Positions 33,456-41,899 of a stretch of 64,000 nt of DNA are shown in pieces. The first letter of the stretch is position 1. The number at the start of each line of letters is the position of its first letter. The stretch covers positions 2,207,133 through 2,271,132 of the forward strand of contig NZ_LMHA01000001.1 in the NCBI RefSeq assembly GCF_001427635.1, given 5' to 3'. The notes under the pieces are model-generated. The model saw only the letters and a list, made by a program, of their open reading frames with translations, ran no database searches and was not told the origin of the DNA. The translations under genes were made by a program, and so were the position numbers. The stretch comes from Pseudoxanthomonas sp. Root65 (GTDB taxonomy: Bacteria; Pseudomonadota; Gammaproteobacteria; Xanthomonadales; Xanthomonadaceae).

Positions 33456-34190
33456 ATGATGGAACTGCTTACCGATCCGCAGGTGTGGATCACGCTGGTG
33501 ACGCTGAGCGCGATCGAGATCGTGCTGGGCATCGACAACCTGGTCTTCATCTCCATCGCGGTCAGCAAGCTGCCGCCGCACCAGCGCGAGGTGGCGCGCA
33601 AGTTCGGCATCGCGGTGGCATGCATCACGCGCATCCTGCTGCTGCTGACGCTGGCCTGGCTGGCGGGGCTGACGGCCGACCTGTTCATGCTGTTCGGCCA
33701 GGGCATCTCGGTGCGCGACCTGGTATTGATCCTCGGCGGCCTGTTCCTGCTGGTGAAGGGCACCAAGGAAATCCTGGAACTGGTGAAGGGCGAGCCGGAC
33801 TCCGAAGACGTGCACACGCGCCCGGCGGTGTCGTTCGCCGGCGTGATCGCGCAGATCGCGGTGATCGACATCGTGTTCTCGCTGGACTCGGTGATCGCGG
33901 CAGTCGGCATGGCCAACCACACGCCGGTGATGGTGGCCGCGATCCTGCTGGCGGTGGCGGTGATGCTGCTGGCGGCCAAGCCACTGGGCCAGTTCATCGA
34001 CAACAATCCCACCATCAAGATGCTGGCGTTGGCCTTCATCGTGGCGGTCGGTGCCTACCTGCTGCTGGATGGTTTCGAGCTGCACATCGAGAAGGGTTAC
34101 CTGTACGGCGCGATGGGCTTCTCCGCGCTGGTCGAATGCCTCAACCTGTGGGCGAAGAAGCGCAGCGCCCAGCGCATGCTGCGCGAGTAA
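33456..34190 (+). CDS. TerC/Alx-family membrane protein
   Basis: Polytopic inner-membrane protein of 244 residues, with about seven helices. The paired acidic motifs EIVLGIDNLVFISI and VIDIVFSLDSVIAAVG are those of TerC/Alx proteins, implicated in manganese homeostasis and metallation of exported proteins. It is shorter than Alx and lacks a C-terminal CBS module. There is no room for a yybP-ykoY manganese riboswitch in the 28-bp gap to dgkA. A strong terminator follows the gene. Confidence 0.9.
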   Translation: MMELLTDPQVWITLVTLSAIEIVLGIDNLVFISIAVSKLPPHQREVARKFGIAVACITRILLLLTLAWLAGLTADLFMLFGQGISVRDLVLILGGLFLLVKGTKEILELVKGEPDSEDVHTRPAVSFAGVIAQIAVIDIVFSLDSVIAAVGMANHTPVMVAAILLAVAVMLLAAKPLGQFIDNNPTIKMLALAFIVAVGAYLLLDGFELHIEKGYLYGAMGFSALVECLNLWAKKRSAQRMLRE

Positions 34191-34210
34191 CTGCGCCGCG
34201 GCGTCGCGTG

Positions 34211-34242
34211 CGAAGGGCTCCCGTCGGGAGCCCTTCGTTTTT
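34211..34242 (+). terminator. rho-independent terminator after the TerC gene
   Basis: CGAAGGGCTCCC-GTC-GGGAGCCCTTCG (34211-34237) is a perfect 12-bp stem with a 3-nt loop, followed by TTTTT. It separates the dgkA-terC unit from lemA. Confidence 0.93.
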
Positions 34243-34349
34243 CACGGCATGGTAACAAGCCGGCATATCGCGGCCCCCACGCCGCGTCGCGCTTGCGCGG
34301 TCACGGGCGAGGTGCTGCAATCGGCGCCAGTCAAAGGGAGTGTCGTGCC

Positions 34350-34991
34350 ATGCGCCAGGTATCGCGTCTGTGGTTGCTCGTCGTGTTCGTCGCACTGTTG
34401 TCCGGCTGCGGCTACAACACCATCCAGCAGAAGGACGAAGCGGTGAAGGCCGGCTGGTCCGAGGTGCTCAACCAGTACAAGCGGCGCGCCGACCTGATTC
34501 CCAACCTGGTCAAGACCGTGCAGGGCTACGCACAGCAGGAGCGCCAGGTGCTGACCGACGTCACCAATGCGCGTGCGCGGGTGGGCCAGATCCAGGTCAA
34601 TGCCGACGATGCCGCCTCGCTGCAGCAGTTCCAGCAAGCGCAGGGAGAGTTGTCCAGCGCGCTGTCGCGGCTGCTGGTGGTCACCGAGAACTATCCCAAC
34701 CTCAAGTCCGACCAGTCCTTCCGCGACCTGCAGGCACAACTGGAAGGCACCGAGAACCGCATCACCGTCGCGCGCGGCCGTTACATCCAGACCGTGCAGG
34801 ACTACAACACCTACATCCGCCAGTTCCCGCAGCTGATCACCGCCAAGATCACCGGCGCGAAGGAAAAGCCCAACTTCACCGTCGAGAACGAAGCCGCGAT
34901 CTCCGAAGCGCCGGCCGTCGACTTCGGTACGCCGGCACCGGCCGCGCCGCAGGCCCCGGCGCCACCGCCTGCGCCGTCGCCCGGCAACTGA
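34350..34991 (+). CDS. lemA: LemA-family lipoprotein
   Basis: A 213-residue membrane-associated protein. A lipoprotein signal (LLVVFVALLSGC, lipobox LSGC at about residue 20) precedes the LemA helical domain: EAVKAGWSEVLNQYKRRADL, IPNLVKTVQGYAQQERQVL, and ENYPNLKSDQSFRDLQAQLE. The C-terminus is Pro/Ala-rich. ATG 34350 follows AAAGGGAG. It is followed by two TPM-domain genes, the common lemA-TPM-TPM order. The molecular function of this group is still unclear; related proteins are linked to photosystem or membrane-protein maintenance. Confidence 0.9.
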   Translation: MRQVSRLWLLVVFVALLSGCGYNTIQQKDEAVKAGWSEVLNQYKRRADLIPNLVKTVQGYAQQERQVLTDVTNARARVGQIQVNADDAASLQQFQQAQGELSSALSRLLVVTENYPNLKSDQSFRDLQAQLEGTENRITVARGRYIQTVQDYNTYIRQFPQLITAKITGAKEKPNFTVENEAAISEAPAVDFGTPAPAAPQAPAPPPAPSPGN

Positions 34992-35010
34992 TCTGCATCC
35001 CGGCGCTCCC

Positions 35011-35898
35011 ATGCTGCGCGCGCTGGCGCTCTGCCTGCTGCTGATCGTCGCGCCGGCATGGGCGCAGACGTTGGCGGCGATTCCCGCGCTGGACTCGCCG
35101 GTGGTCGACACCACCGGCACGCTGGATGCCGCGCAGACCCAGCGCCTCGAACAGCAGGCCCTCGCGCTGCAACAGCGCAAGGGCAGCCAGCTGCAGGTGT
35201 TGATGGTGTCCACCACGCAGCCGGAGACGATCGAGCAGTACACGCAGCGCGTGTTCGACCAGTGGAAGCTGGGCCGCCAGGGCGTCGACGACGGCGTGCT
35301 GCTGCTGGTGGCCAAGGACGATCGCCGCGTGCGCATCCAGCCCGGCTACGGACTGGAGGGCGCCATTCCCGATGCGATCGCCAACCGCGTCATCCAGGAA
35401 TACTTGGCGCCGAAGTTCCGCGCCGGCGATTTCGGCGGCGGCATCGCCGACGCCACGGCGACGCTGGTCAAGCTGATCGACGGCGAAGCCCTGCCTGCAC
35501 CGGTGAGCACCCATCGCGAGCCCGGTGGCGGCCGCGGCGGCAACTGGTTCTTCGCGCTGTTCGCGGCCTTCATCGTGGCAACGATCGTGCGCGGCCTGTT
35601 CGGGCGGTCGTCCGCGGGGCTGCGCGGGTTGTTCACCGGGAGTGCCGCGGCAGGCGTCGCGCTGCTGCTGTCGTCGCTGATCCCGGCCGGCATCGCCGGT
35701 GTGTTCGGGTTGCTGTACGGACTGGCGTCGGTCTCCACGCGCGGCGGCTATGCGCGCCACCGCGACTGGGGTGGCTGGGGCGGCGGCGGTTGGGGAAGCG
35801 GCGGCGGTTTCGGCGGCGGCGGGGGAGGCTTCGGCGGAGGCGGCTGGGGCGGCGGTGGCGGCATGTCGGGAGGCGGTGGCGCCTCGGGGAGCTGGTGA
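35011..35898 (+). CDS. TPM-domain (YgcG-like) exported protein with glycine-rich tail
   Basis: A 295-residue protein with a signal peptide (ALALCLLLIVAPAWAQ), a TPM domain (VVDTTGTLDAAQTQRLEQ, VFDQWKLGRQGVDDGVLLLV, IQPGYGLEGAIPDAIANRVI), two membrane segments (WFFALFAAFIVATIVRGLF and SLIPAGIAGVFGLLYGLASV) and a tail of GGGG/GGGW repeats ending MSGGGGASGSW. The glycine-rich tail is typical of YgcG/MOLO1-like proteins. The stop overlaps the next start in TGATG. Confidence 0.88.
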   Translation: MLRALALCLLLIVAPAWAQTLAAIPALDSPVVDTTGTLDAAQTQRLEQQALALQQRKGSQLQVLMVSTTQPETIEQYTQRVFDQWKLGRQGVDDGVLLLVAKDDRRVRIQPGYGLEGAIPDAIANRVIQEYLAPKFRAGDFGGGIADATATLVKLIDGEALPAPVSTHREPGGGRGGNWFFALFAAFIVATIVRGLFGRSSAGLRGLFTGSAAAGVALLLSSLIPAGIAGVFGLLYGLASVSTRGGYARHRDWGGWGGGGWGSGGGFGGGGGGFGGGGWGGGGGMSGGGGASGSW

Positions 35899-36389
35899 TG
35901 CGTCTGCTGCGCCATCTGTTCGCCTCCTCGTCGCGCCGGCTGTTCCCGGAGGCCAGCCTGCAGCGCATCACCCAGGCCATCGCGGCGGGGGAGCGGCTGC
36001 ATCGCGGCGAGGTGATGTTCGCGGTGGAAGCCAGTCTCTCCCCGGCGGCGGTGCTGGCGGCGCTGACGCCGCGCGAGCGTGCGCACGAGGTGTTCGCCCG
36101 CCTGCGTACCTGGGATACCGAGGCCAACAACGGCGTGCTGATCTATCTGCTGCTGGCCGACCACCGCATCGAGATCGTGGCCGATCGCGGACTGACGGGC
36201 CGGGTGGACGACGCGGAATGGAGCCGGGTCTGCCGGCTGATCGAGGAGGAGATGCGCGCCGGCCATCCCGAGCAGGCCGTGATCAAGGGCATCCGCGCGG
36301 TATCGGAACTGCTGGCGGTGCACTGGCCGCAATCGGACGCACATCCGGACGAGGACGAGCTGCCCAACCGGCCGCACCTGCTGGATTAG
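35898..36389 (+). CDS. second TPM-domain protein
   Basis: A 163-residue protein with a TPM domain and no signal peptide or membrane helix: ITQAIAAGERLHRGEVMFAV, ARLRTWDTEANNGVLIYLLL, HRIEIVADRGLTGRVDDAEW, VIKGIRAVSELLAVHWP. The start shares an A with the stop of the preceding TPM gene (TGATG), which implies coupled translation. It is the soluble partner in the lemA-TPM-TPM cluster. Confidence 0.88.
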   Translation: MRLLRHLFASSSRRLFPEASLQRITQAIAAGERLHRGEVMFAVEASLSPAAVLAALTPRERAHEVFARLRTWDTEANNGVLIYLLLADHRIEIVADRGLTGRVDDAEWSRVCRLIEEEMRAGHPEQAVIKGIRAVSELLAVHWPQSDAHPDEDELPNRPHLLD

Positions 36390-36426
36390 GCGCCCTCGGG
36401 CACGCGCAGTCATCCACGCACGGACC

Positions 36427-36445
36427 GGGTGGGGCAAAATAGCCC
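36427..36445 (+). promoter_or_regulatory. candidate lgt promoter element
   Basis: GGGTGGGGCAAAATAGCCC lies 36 bp upstream of the lgt ATG and shares its core with the sequence before dgkA at 32921-32940. A -10-like role is inferred from position only. Confidence 0.35.
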
Positions 36446-36470
36446 ATCCCCACCGGCCACGCCGAGGCGC

Positions 36471-37358
36471 ATGATCTACCTCCACCAGATCGATCCGATC
36501 ATCTTCTCGCTGGGCCCGGTCAAGCTGCACTGGTACGGCCTGATGTACCTGCTCGCGTTCGCCACCGCCTGGTGGCTGGGGCGCATGCGCGCGTCGCAGG
36601 GGCGCCTGCCGGGCATCAATGCCGATGCGTTCTCCGACCTGATGTTCTACGCCATGCTCGGCGTGGTGCTGGGCGGGCGCATCGGCTACGTGCTGTTCTA
36701 CGGTTTCAGCACGTTCCTGGACAACCCGCTGTCGATCCTCAAGGTGTGGGAAGGCGGCATGAGCTTCCATGGCGGGCTGCTCGGCGTGATGGCCGCGGCG
36801 CTGTGGTGGTCGCGCAAGCACCGGCTGCACTTCTTCGACACCATGGATTTCGTGGCGCCGCTGGTGCCGCCCGGGCTGGGGTTCGGCCGTCTCGGCAACT
36901 TCATCGGCGCCGAGTTGTGGGGCAAGCCGACGGAGGCGGGCTGGGGCGTGATCTTTCCCACCGATCCCGCGTTGCGCACGCTGGATGCCGCACAGTTGCA
37001 GGCGCAGTACGCCGCGGGCGCGCTCGATCCGTTCGCGCGCCACCCATCGCAGCTCTACCAGGCCTTCCTCGAAGGCGTGGTGATGTTCACCGTGTTGTGG
37101 CTGGTGTCGCGCAAGCCACGCCCGCGCTACCTAGTCTCCGGCCTGTTCGCGCTGATGTACGGCGTGTTCCGCTTCCTCGTCGAGTTCGTGCGCGTGCCGG
37201 ACGAAGGCGTCTATGTCGCCTTCGGCTGGCTGACCAAGGGGCAGATCCTCAGCGTGCCGCTGGTGCTGCTGGGCCTCTACCTGCTGTGGCGGTCGCGTCG
37301 CGCGCCGACCCTGCAGCCCGTTGCACCTCCGCCGGTCGCCGGCAAGGAAGCCGTATGA
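36471..37358 (+). CDS. lgt: prolipoprotein diacylglyceryl transferase
   Basis: Inner-membrane enzyme that transfers diacylglycerol from phosphatidylglycerol to the lipobox cysteine of prolipoproteins. The 295-residue product shows the multi-helix topology and signatures [48 protein letters not shown], the Lgt signature [16 protein letters not shown] and [15 protein letters not shown] 36471 gives the family N-terminus. Its stop overlaps the thyA start (ATGA), the same lgt-thyA order as in Escherichia coli. Confidence 0.96.
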   Translation: MIYLHQIDPIIFSLGPVKLHWYGLMYLLAFATAWWLGRMRASQGRLPGINADAFSDLMFYAMLGVVLGGRIGYVLFYGFSTFLDNPLSILKVWEGGMSFHGGLLGVMAAALWWSRKHRLHFFDTMDFVAPLVPPGLGFGRLGNFIGAELWGKPTEAGWGVIFPTDPALRTLDAAQLQAQYAAGALDPFARHPSQLYQAFLEGVVMFTVLWLVSRKPRPRYLVSGLFALMYGVFRFLVEFVRVPDEGVYVAFGWLTKGQILSVPLVLLGLYLLWRSRRAPTLQPVAPPPVAGKEAV

Positions 37359-38149
37359 AGCAATACCTCGACCTGCTGCGCCACGTGCTGGAGCACGGCG
37401 CTGAGAAGTCCGACCGCACCGGCACCGGCACGCGCAGCGTGTTCGGCTGGCAGATGCGCTTCGACCTCAACGAAGGCTTCCCGCTGGTCACCACCAAGAA
37501 GCTGCACCTGCGCTCAATCATCCACGAGCTGCTGTGGTTCCTGAAGGGCGACACCAACATCGCCTACCTCAAGGACCACAAGGTCGGCATCTGGGACGAG
37601 TGGGCCGACGAGAACGGCGAGCTGGGCCCGGTGTACGGCAAGCAGTGGCGCAGCTGGGAAGGCGCCGACGGCAAGACCATCGACCAGATGCAATGGCTGG
37701 TGGACGAGATCAAGCGCAATCCCGATTCGCGCCGGCTCGTCATCAGTGCGTGGAACGTGGCCGAACTGCCGAAGATGGCGCTGATGCCGTGCCACTCGCT
37801 GTTCCAGTTCTACGTGGTCGATGGCAGGCTCAGCTGCCAGCTGTACCAGCGCAGCGGCGACATCTTCCTGGGCGTGCCGTTCAACATCGCCAGCTACGCC
37901 CTGCTGACGCACATGGTGGCGCAGGCCACGGGACTGGGCGTCGGCGACTTCGTGCACACGCTGGGCGACGCGCACCTGTACTCGAACCACTATGAGCAGG
38001 CGCGCGAACAACTTTCGCGCGAGCCGCGCGCACTGCCGACGCTGCACCTGAATCCCGACGTCACCGACCTGTTCGCCTTCACCTTCAACGACATCGAGAT
38101 CCATGGCTACGACCCGCACCCGGCGATCAAGGCGCCGGTGGCGGTCTAG
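37355..38149 (+). CDS. thyA: thymidylate synthase
   Basis: Converts dUMP to dTMP with methylene-tetrahydrofolate. The 264-residue length is identical to the Escherichia coli enzyme. Features: [51 protein letters not shown], the nucleophilic cysteine in [33 protein letters not shown] and the C-terminal IKAPVAV. Coupled to lgt by ATGA and followed 4 bp later by folA, which regenerates the tetrahydrofolate that ThyA consumes. Confidence 0.97.
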   Translation: MKQYLDLLRHVLEHGAEKSDRTGTGTRSVFGWQMRFDLNEGFPLVTTKKLHLRSIIHELLWFLKGDTNIAYLKDHKVGIWDEWADENGELGPVYGKQWRSWEGADGKTIDQMQWLVDEIKRNPDSRRLVISAWNVAELPKMALMPCHSLFQFYVVDGRLSCQLYQRSGDIFLGVPFNIASYALLTHMVAQATGLGVGDFVHTLGDAHLYSNHYEQAREQLSREPRALPTLHLNPDVTDLFAFTFNDIEIHGYDPHPAIKAPVAV

Positions 38150-38153
38150 ACCT

Positions 38154-38648
38154 GTGCGCGTCTCGCTGATCGCCGCCCTCGACCGCCACCGCGCCATCGG
38201 TCGCGACAACGACTTGCCATGGCGCCTGCCCGACGATCTGAAGCGCTTCAAGGCGCTGACGCTGGGCAAGCCGGTGCTGATGGGGCGCAAGACGGCCGAA
38301 TCCCTGGGGCGTGCATTGCCGGGCCGACTCAATCTGGTGCTGACCCGGAGCGGTCGTGTCCCGTTCGAGGGCATGCAGGCGGTCGCCTCGGTCGACGATG
38401 CACTCAGCATCGCGGCGGAGCAGGGAAGCGACGAGCTCTGCGTGATCGGCGGTGGCGAGGTCTATGCACTGACGCTGGACCGCGCCGACGTGCTGCACCT
38501 GACCGAAGTCGACACCGTGGTAGAGGGCGCGCATGCGTTCTTTCCGGCGTTCGATCCCGCGGACTGGCGCGAGGTATCGCGCGAAGCGCATCCGGTGGAT
38601 GCCAAGCACGCGCTGGCGTTCGATTTCGTGGAGTATCGACGCGTTTGA
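38154..38648 (+). CDS. folA: dihydrofolate reductase
   Basis: Reduces dihydrofolate to tetrahydrofolate with NADPH. The 164-residue product has SLIAALDRHRAIGRDNDLPW, RLPDDLKRFKALTLGKPVLM, GRKTAESLGRALPGRLNLVL, and the GGGEVYALTLDRAD and LTEVDTVVEGAHAFFP segments of DHFR; the active-site acid is the Asp in LPDDLKRFK. Start is GTG at 38154, 4 bp after the thyA stop. It converges with apaH across an inverted repeat. Confidence 0.95.
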   Translation: MRVSLIAALDRHRAIGRDNDLPWRLPDDLKRFKALTLGKPVLMGRKTAESLGRALPGRLNLVLTRSGRVPFEGMQAVASVDDALSIAAEQGSDELCVIGGGEVYALTLDRADVLHLTEVDTVVEGAHAFFPAFDPADWREVSREAHPVDAKHALAFDFVEYRRV

Positions 38649-38657
38649 CCGGACGTG

Positions 38658-38719
38658 GCGTGCGCCGTGCGCACGAGTGCGCGGTAGCGGATCCATACGG
38701 TCGTGCGCGCAGCGCACGC
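38658..38719. repeat. 19-bp inverted repeat between folA and apaH
   Basis: GCGTGCGCCGTGCGCACGA (38658-38676) is complementary to TCGTGCGCGCAGCGCACGC (38701-38719) with two mismatches and a 24-nt loop. It fills the gap between convergent folA and apaH. Without a U tract it is at most a weak bidirectional terminator. Confidence 0.7.
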
Positions 38720-38723
38720 GACG

Positions 38724-39578
38724 TCAATCCTTCGGCAGTTCGCCCTTCGGTGGCGGCGGCACGTCGCGACCGGGCACCTGCACCAGTTCGATATCGTCGG
38801 TATCCAGCCGCAACGCGGTGAGCTTACCGCCCCACACCGCACCGGTATCGATGGCATGCACGCCGTGGCCAATCATCAGGCCCAGGGTGGACCAGTGGCC
38901 GCAGACGATCTTGAGGTCGCGCTCGGCGCGCCCCGGCACTTCGTACCACGGGTACAGGCCCTGGGCCTGACGGCCCGGTGCGCCCTTTTCCTCGATCGCC
39001 ATGCGCCCGCGCGGGGTGCAGTAGCGCATGCGGGTGAGCACGTTGATGATGGCGCGCGAGCGGTCGTGGCCCGACAGGTGCGGCGCCCAGTTCGGCTTGT
39101 CGCCGTACATGTTGCGGAACAGCTTGCGGTAGGCGTTGCCGTGCAACTGCTGCTCGACTTCGCGCGCGTGCTTCTCGGCGAGCGTGGTGGTCCATTTCGG
39201 CGCCAGGCCGGCATGCACCATCATCCAGCCGAGATCGCGGTCCAAGTGCACCAGCTTCTGCAGGCGCAGCCAGTCCAGCAGCATGCGCGCGTCGTCGGCC
39301 AGCACCACGCGCTGCAGGTCGGGATTGACCTTGCGCTGCTCGTCCGGCGAGCGCTCGCCTATCGCGAGCAGCGACAGGTCGTGGTTGCCCAGCACCACGA
39401 CGCTGTGATCGCGCAGCGAATGCACCAGCCGCAGCGTTTCCAGCGACTGTCCGCCGCGGTTGACCAGGTCGCCGCAGAACCACAAGCGGTCCTGCGCGGG
39501 ATCGAAGCGGATCTTCTCCAGCAGACGCTGCGTGGCGTCGTAGCAGCCCTGCAGGTCGCCGATGGCCCAGACCGTCAT
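38724..39578 (-). CDS. apaH: diadenosine tetraphosphatase (symmetrical)
   Basis: Metallophosphoesterase that cleaves Ap4A and related alarmones to ADP and also decaps Np4-capped RNA. The 284 residues carry the metal-binding blocks WAIGDLQGCYDATQRLLE, FCGDLVNRGGQSLETLR, VVLGNHDLSLLAIG and VHAGLAPKWT. It is the last gene of the lptD-surA-pdxA-rsmA-apaG-apaH operon; the gap to apaG is 10 bp. Confidence 0.96.
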   Translation of the reverse strand: MTVWAIGDLQGCYDATQRLLEKIRFDPAQDRLWFCGDLVNRGGQSLETLRLVHSLRDHSVVVLGNHDLSLLAIGERSPDEQRKVNPDLQRVVLADDARMLLDWLRLQKLVHLDRDLGWMMVHAGLAPKWTTTLAEKHAREVEQQLHGNAYRKLFRNMYGDKPNWAPHLSGHDRSRAIINVLTRMRYCTPRGRMAIEEKGAPGRQAQGLYPWYEVPGRAERDLKIVCGHWSTLGLMIGHGVHAIDTGAVWGGKLTALRLDTDDIELVQVPGRDVPPPPKGELPKD

Positions 39579-39588
39579 CGCGGCGGGC

Positions 39589-39969
39589 TCAGTGCAGCGT
39601 CCGCGGAACGGACAGGGTGAAGGTGGCGATGGGGGCGTCGAAGCGGGTGCCGTCGTCGGCCAGCATGTCGTAGCGTCCCTGCATGGTGCCCAGCGCGGTT
39701 TCCAGAACGGCGCCGGAGGTGTAGCGGAAGTCTTCGCCCGGCCTCAGCCAGGGCTGCTCGCCGACCACGCCTTCGCCTTCCACTTCCTCCACCTTGCCGT
39801 TGGCGTCGGTGATGACCCAGTGCCGGCGCAGCAGTTGTGCCGGCACGCGGCCCCGGTTGTGGATGCGGATGGTGTACGCGAACACGTAACGCCCATCCTC
39901 GGGCGCGGACTGGTCGTCCAGGAAGCGCGTGGCGACATCCACGTCGATGGCGTAGTCGGGGGAATCCAT
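39589..39969 (-). CDS. apaG: ApaG/CorD family protein
   Basis: A 126-residue single-domain beta-sandwich (fibronectin III-like) protein of the ApaG family, linked to cobalt/magnesium resistance; biochemical role unsettled. Typical pieces are [60 protein letters not shown] and [18 protein letters not shown]. The start at 39969 gives the usual length. It lies between rsmA and apaH as in Escherichia coli. Confidence 0.95.
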   Translation of the reverse strand: MDSPDYAIDVDVATRFLDDQSAPEDGRYVFAYTIRIHNRGRVPAQLLRRHWVITDANGKVEEVEGEGVVGEQPWLRPGEDFRYTSGAVLETALGTMQGRYDMLADDGTRFDAPIATFTLSVPRTLH

Positions 39970-40028
39970 GCGGCAAGTGTATGCAAACGCAGGTAAAAGC
40001 GGAAACAACGCCATGCGGCGTCGCGCGG

Positions 40029-40814
40029 TCACTCTTCCGTCGGCAGGTTGGCGAGGCGCACGAACCCGTCCACGTCGATCTGTTCGGCGCGTGCATCCGG
40101 GCGCAGGCCGGCCGCTTCGATCTGCTCGGTCGTGCAGGTGCCGCCCAGCGCATTGCGCAGGGTCTTGCGGCGCTGGCCGAAGGCGGCGCGCACGACCTCC
40201 TCGAAGCGCCGGGGATCGGCGATGCCGATGGCGGCCGCATCGCGCGGCACCAGGCGCGCCACTGCCGAGTCCACCTTCGGCGGCGGCCGGAATGCGCCCG
40301 GCGGCACGACGAACAGCGAATCCACGCGGCAATACGCCTGCAGCATCACGCTGAGCCGGCCATAGACCTTGCTGCCCGGTTCGGCGGCCATGCGGTCCAC
40401 GACCTCCTTCTGCAGCATGAAGACCATGTCGTGGATCGACGCGGCGTGTTCGATGGCATGGAACAGGATCGGCGAGGACAGGTTGTAGGGCAGGTTGCCG
40501 ACCAGGCGGATCTGCGTGTCGCCGGCCAGCTTGCCGAAGTCCACGTCCAGCACGTTCTTGTGGATGATGGTCAGCCGCCCGATGCCTTCGGAAGCTTCCA
40601 TCAGTGGCGTGATCAGGTCGCGGTCGAATTCGATCGCAGTCAGTTCGCCGTGCTTCCGCAGCAGCGGGAAGGTGATCGCGCCCTGGCCCGGTCCGATCTC
40701 CGCCAGGCGGTCGCCGGGCTGCGGGTTCACCGCCATCACGATCTTGTCGATATAGCTGCGGTCGGTCAGGAAGTGCTGGCCGAGGGACTTCTTGGGAGGA
40801 GCCTTGAAGGACAT
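40029..40814 (-). CDS. rsmA: 16S rRNA dimethyladenosine transferase RsmA (KsgA)
   Basis: Dimethylates A1518 and A1519 of 16S rRNA late in 30S assembly. The 261 residues contain [19 protein letters not shown], the SAM motif [25 protein letters not shown], and the catalytic [11 protein letters not shown] (NLPY motif), with the C-terminal DNA-binding-like helical domain [20 protein letters not shown]. It precedes apaG by 59 bp. The upstream gap to pdxA carries the inverted repeat at 40841-40930. Confidence 0.96.
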   Translation of the reverse strand: MSFKAPPKKSLGQHFLTDRSYIDKIVMAVNPQPGDRLAEIGPGQGAITFPLLRKHGELTAIEFDRDLITPLMEASEGIGRLTIIHKNVLDVDFGKLAGDTQIRLVGNLPYNLSSPILFHAIEHAASIHDMVFMLQKEVVDRMAAEPGSKVYGRLSVMLQAYCRVDSLFVVPPGAFRPPPKVDSAVARLVPRDAAAIGIADPRRFEEVVRAAFGQRRKTLRNALGGTCTTEQIEAAGLRPDARAEQIDVDGFVRLANLPTEE

Positions 40815-40840
40815 GGGAGGGGCGAGCCTTTGGGAGCAGA

Positions 40841-40930
40841 AGTGAGTGTGGAGAAGTGAGGAGTGAGCAGAGCAGGCGGGAGCGACGGAGGCGCGACATC
40901 TCCCTCACTCCTCACTCCTCTCCACTCACT
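40841..40930. repeat. 27-bp inverted repeat overlapping the pdxA 3' end
   Basis: AGTGAGTGTGGAGAAGTGAG plus GAGTGAG (40841-40867) is nearly the reverse complement of 40904-40930, with a 36-nt loop. The right arm is translated in pdxA as the last residues and contains its stop codon. The GAGGAGTGAG unit also occurs at 21637-21682. Confidence 0.85.
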
Positions 40931-41898
40931 CCTCGCCGTAACGCCATGCGCGCGCAGGTGGCGACGGCGGCGAACAGGCTGGACGGATCGGCGACACCCC
41001 GGCCGGCCAGGTCGAGCGCGGTGCCATGATCGACGGCCACGCGCGGATACGGCAGGCCCAGGGTCAGGTTGACCGCCCGCTCGAAGCCGCTGTACTTGAG
41101 CACCGGAAGGCCCTGGTCGTGGTACATCGCAAGCACCGCATCGAAGCCGCGCAGCTTCTGCGGAAGGAAGGCGGTATCGGCGGGAAGCGGCCCTTCCAGG
41201 CGTATGCCGTCCGCGCGCAGCTCATGCAGCAGCGGCTCGATGACGTCGATTTCCTCGCGCCCCAGATGCCCGGCCTCGCCCGCATGCGGGTTGAGGCCGA
41301 GCACGGCGATGACGGGATCGGCGATGCCGAAGCCGGTGCGAAGCGCGGCATGAGTGATGCGCAGCACCTGTGCCAGCGCGTCATGCGTGATGGCACCGGG
41401 CACCTCGCGCAGCGGCAGGTGCGTGGTGACCAGCGCGACCCGCACGATGTCGTTGGCCAGCATCATCACCACCGGGCAGCGCGCGTGTTCCGCCAGCAGT
41501 TCGGTCGTGCCGCTGTAGGCGATGCCGCCGGCGTTGATCGCGGCCTTGTGCACGGGGCCGGTCACCAGGCCATCGAGTTCGCCGCGGAGGCAGGCATCGG
41601 CCGCCAGCGTCAGTGCATCGATGACGGCGCGGGCATTGCGGGGATCGGTCTTGCCGAAGATGTTCGGCGCCGCGTTCGGCACCGGATGCAGGCGCAGGTC
41701 GCCGGGTAGCGTGGCGACCTCGTGTTCCTGCAACAGCCGCAAGGGCAGCCGGAGTGCGTCGGCGGCCGCACGCAGCGTGATGGCGTCGCCGAAGGCGAGC
41801 AGGGTGCAGTCGCTGCGGGGACGCTGTGCCAGCCGCACGCACAGCTCGGGTCCGATGCCGCCAGGCTCGCCCGGAACCAGCGCCAGCCGGGGCATCAT
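40912..41898 (-). CDS. pdxA: 4-hydroxythreonine-4-phosphate dehydrogenase
   Basis: NAD-dependent, metal-dependent enzyme of pyridoxal phosphate synthesis. The 328-residue product shows LVPGEPGGIGPELCVRLAQ, GPVHKAAINAGGIAYSGTTE, the metal ligands LGLNPHAGEAGHLGREE and MYHDQGLPVLKY, and GRGVADPSSLFAA near the end. The terminal GVSGEE is encoded by an arm of a palindromic repeat rather than by conserved sequence. The start is close to the surA stop; both genes are in the lptD-surA-pdxA-rsmA operon. Confidence 0.96.
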   Translation of the reverse strand: MMPRLALVPGEPGGIGPELCVRLAQRPRSDCTLLAFGDAITLRAAADALRLPLRLLQEHEVATLPGDLRLHPVPNAAPNIFGKTDPRNARAVIDALTLAADACLRGELDGLVTGPVHKAAINAGGIAYSGTTELLAEHARCPVVMMLANDIVRVALVTTHLPLREVPGAITHDALAQVLRITHAALRTGFGIADPVIAVLGLNPHAGEAGHLGREEIDVIEPLLHELRADGIRLEGPLPADTAFLPQKLRGFDAVLAMYHDQGLPVLKYSGFERAVNLTLGLPYPRVAVDHGTALDLAGRGVADPSSLFAAVATCARMALRRGVSGEE

Positions 41899-41899
41899 G

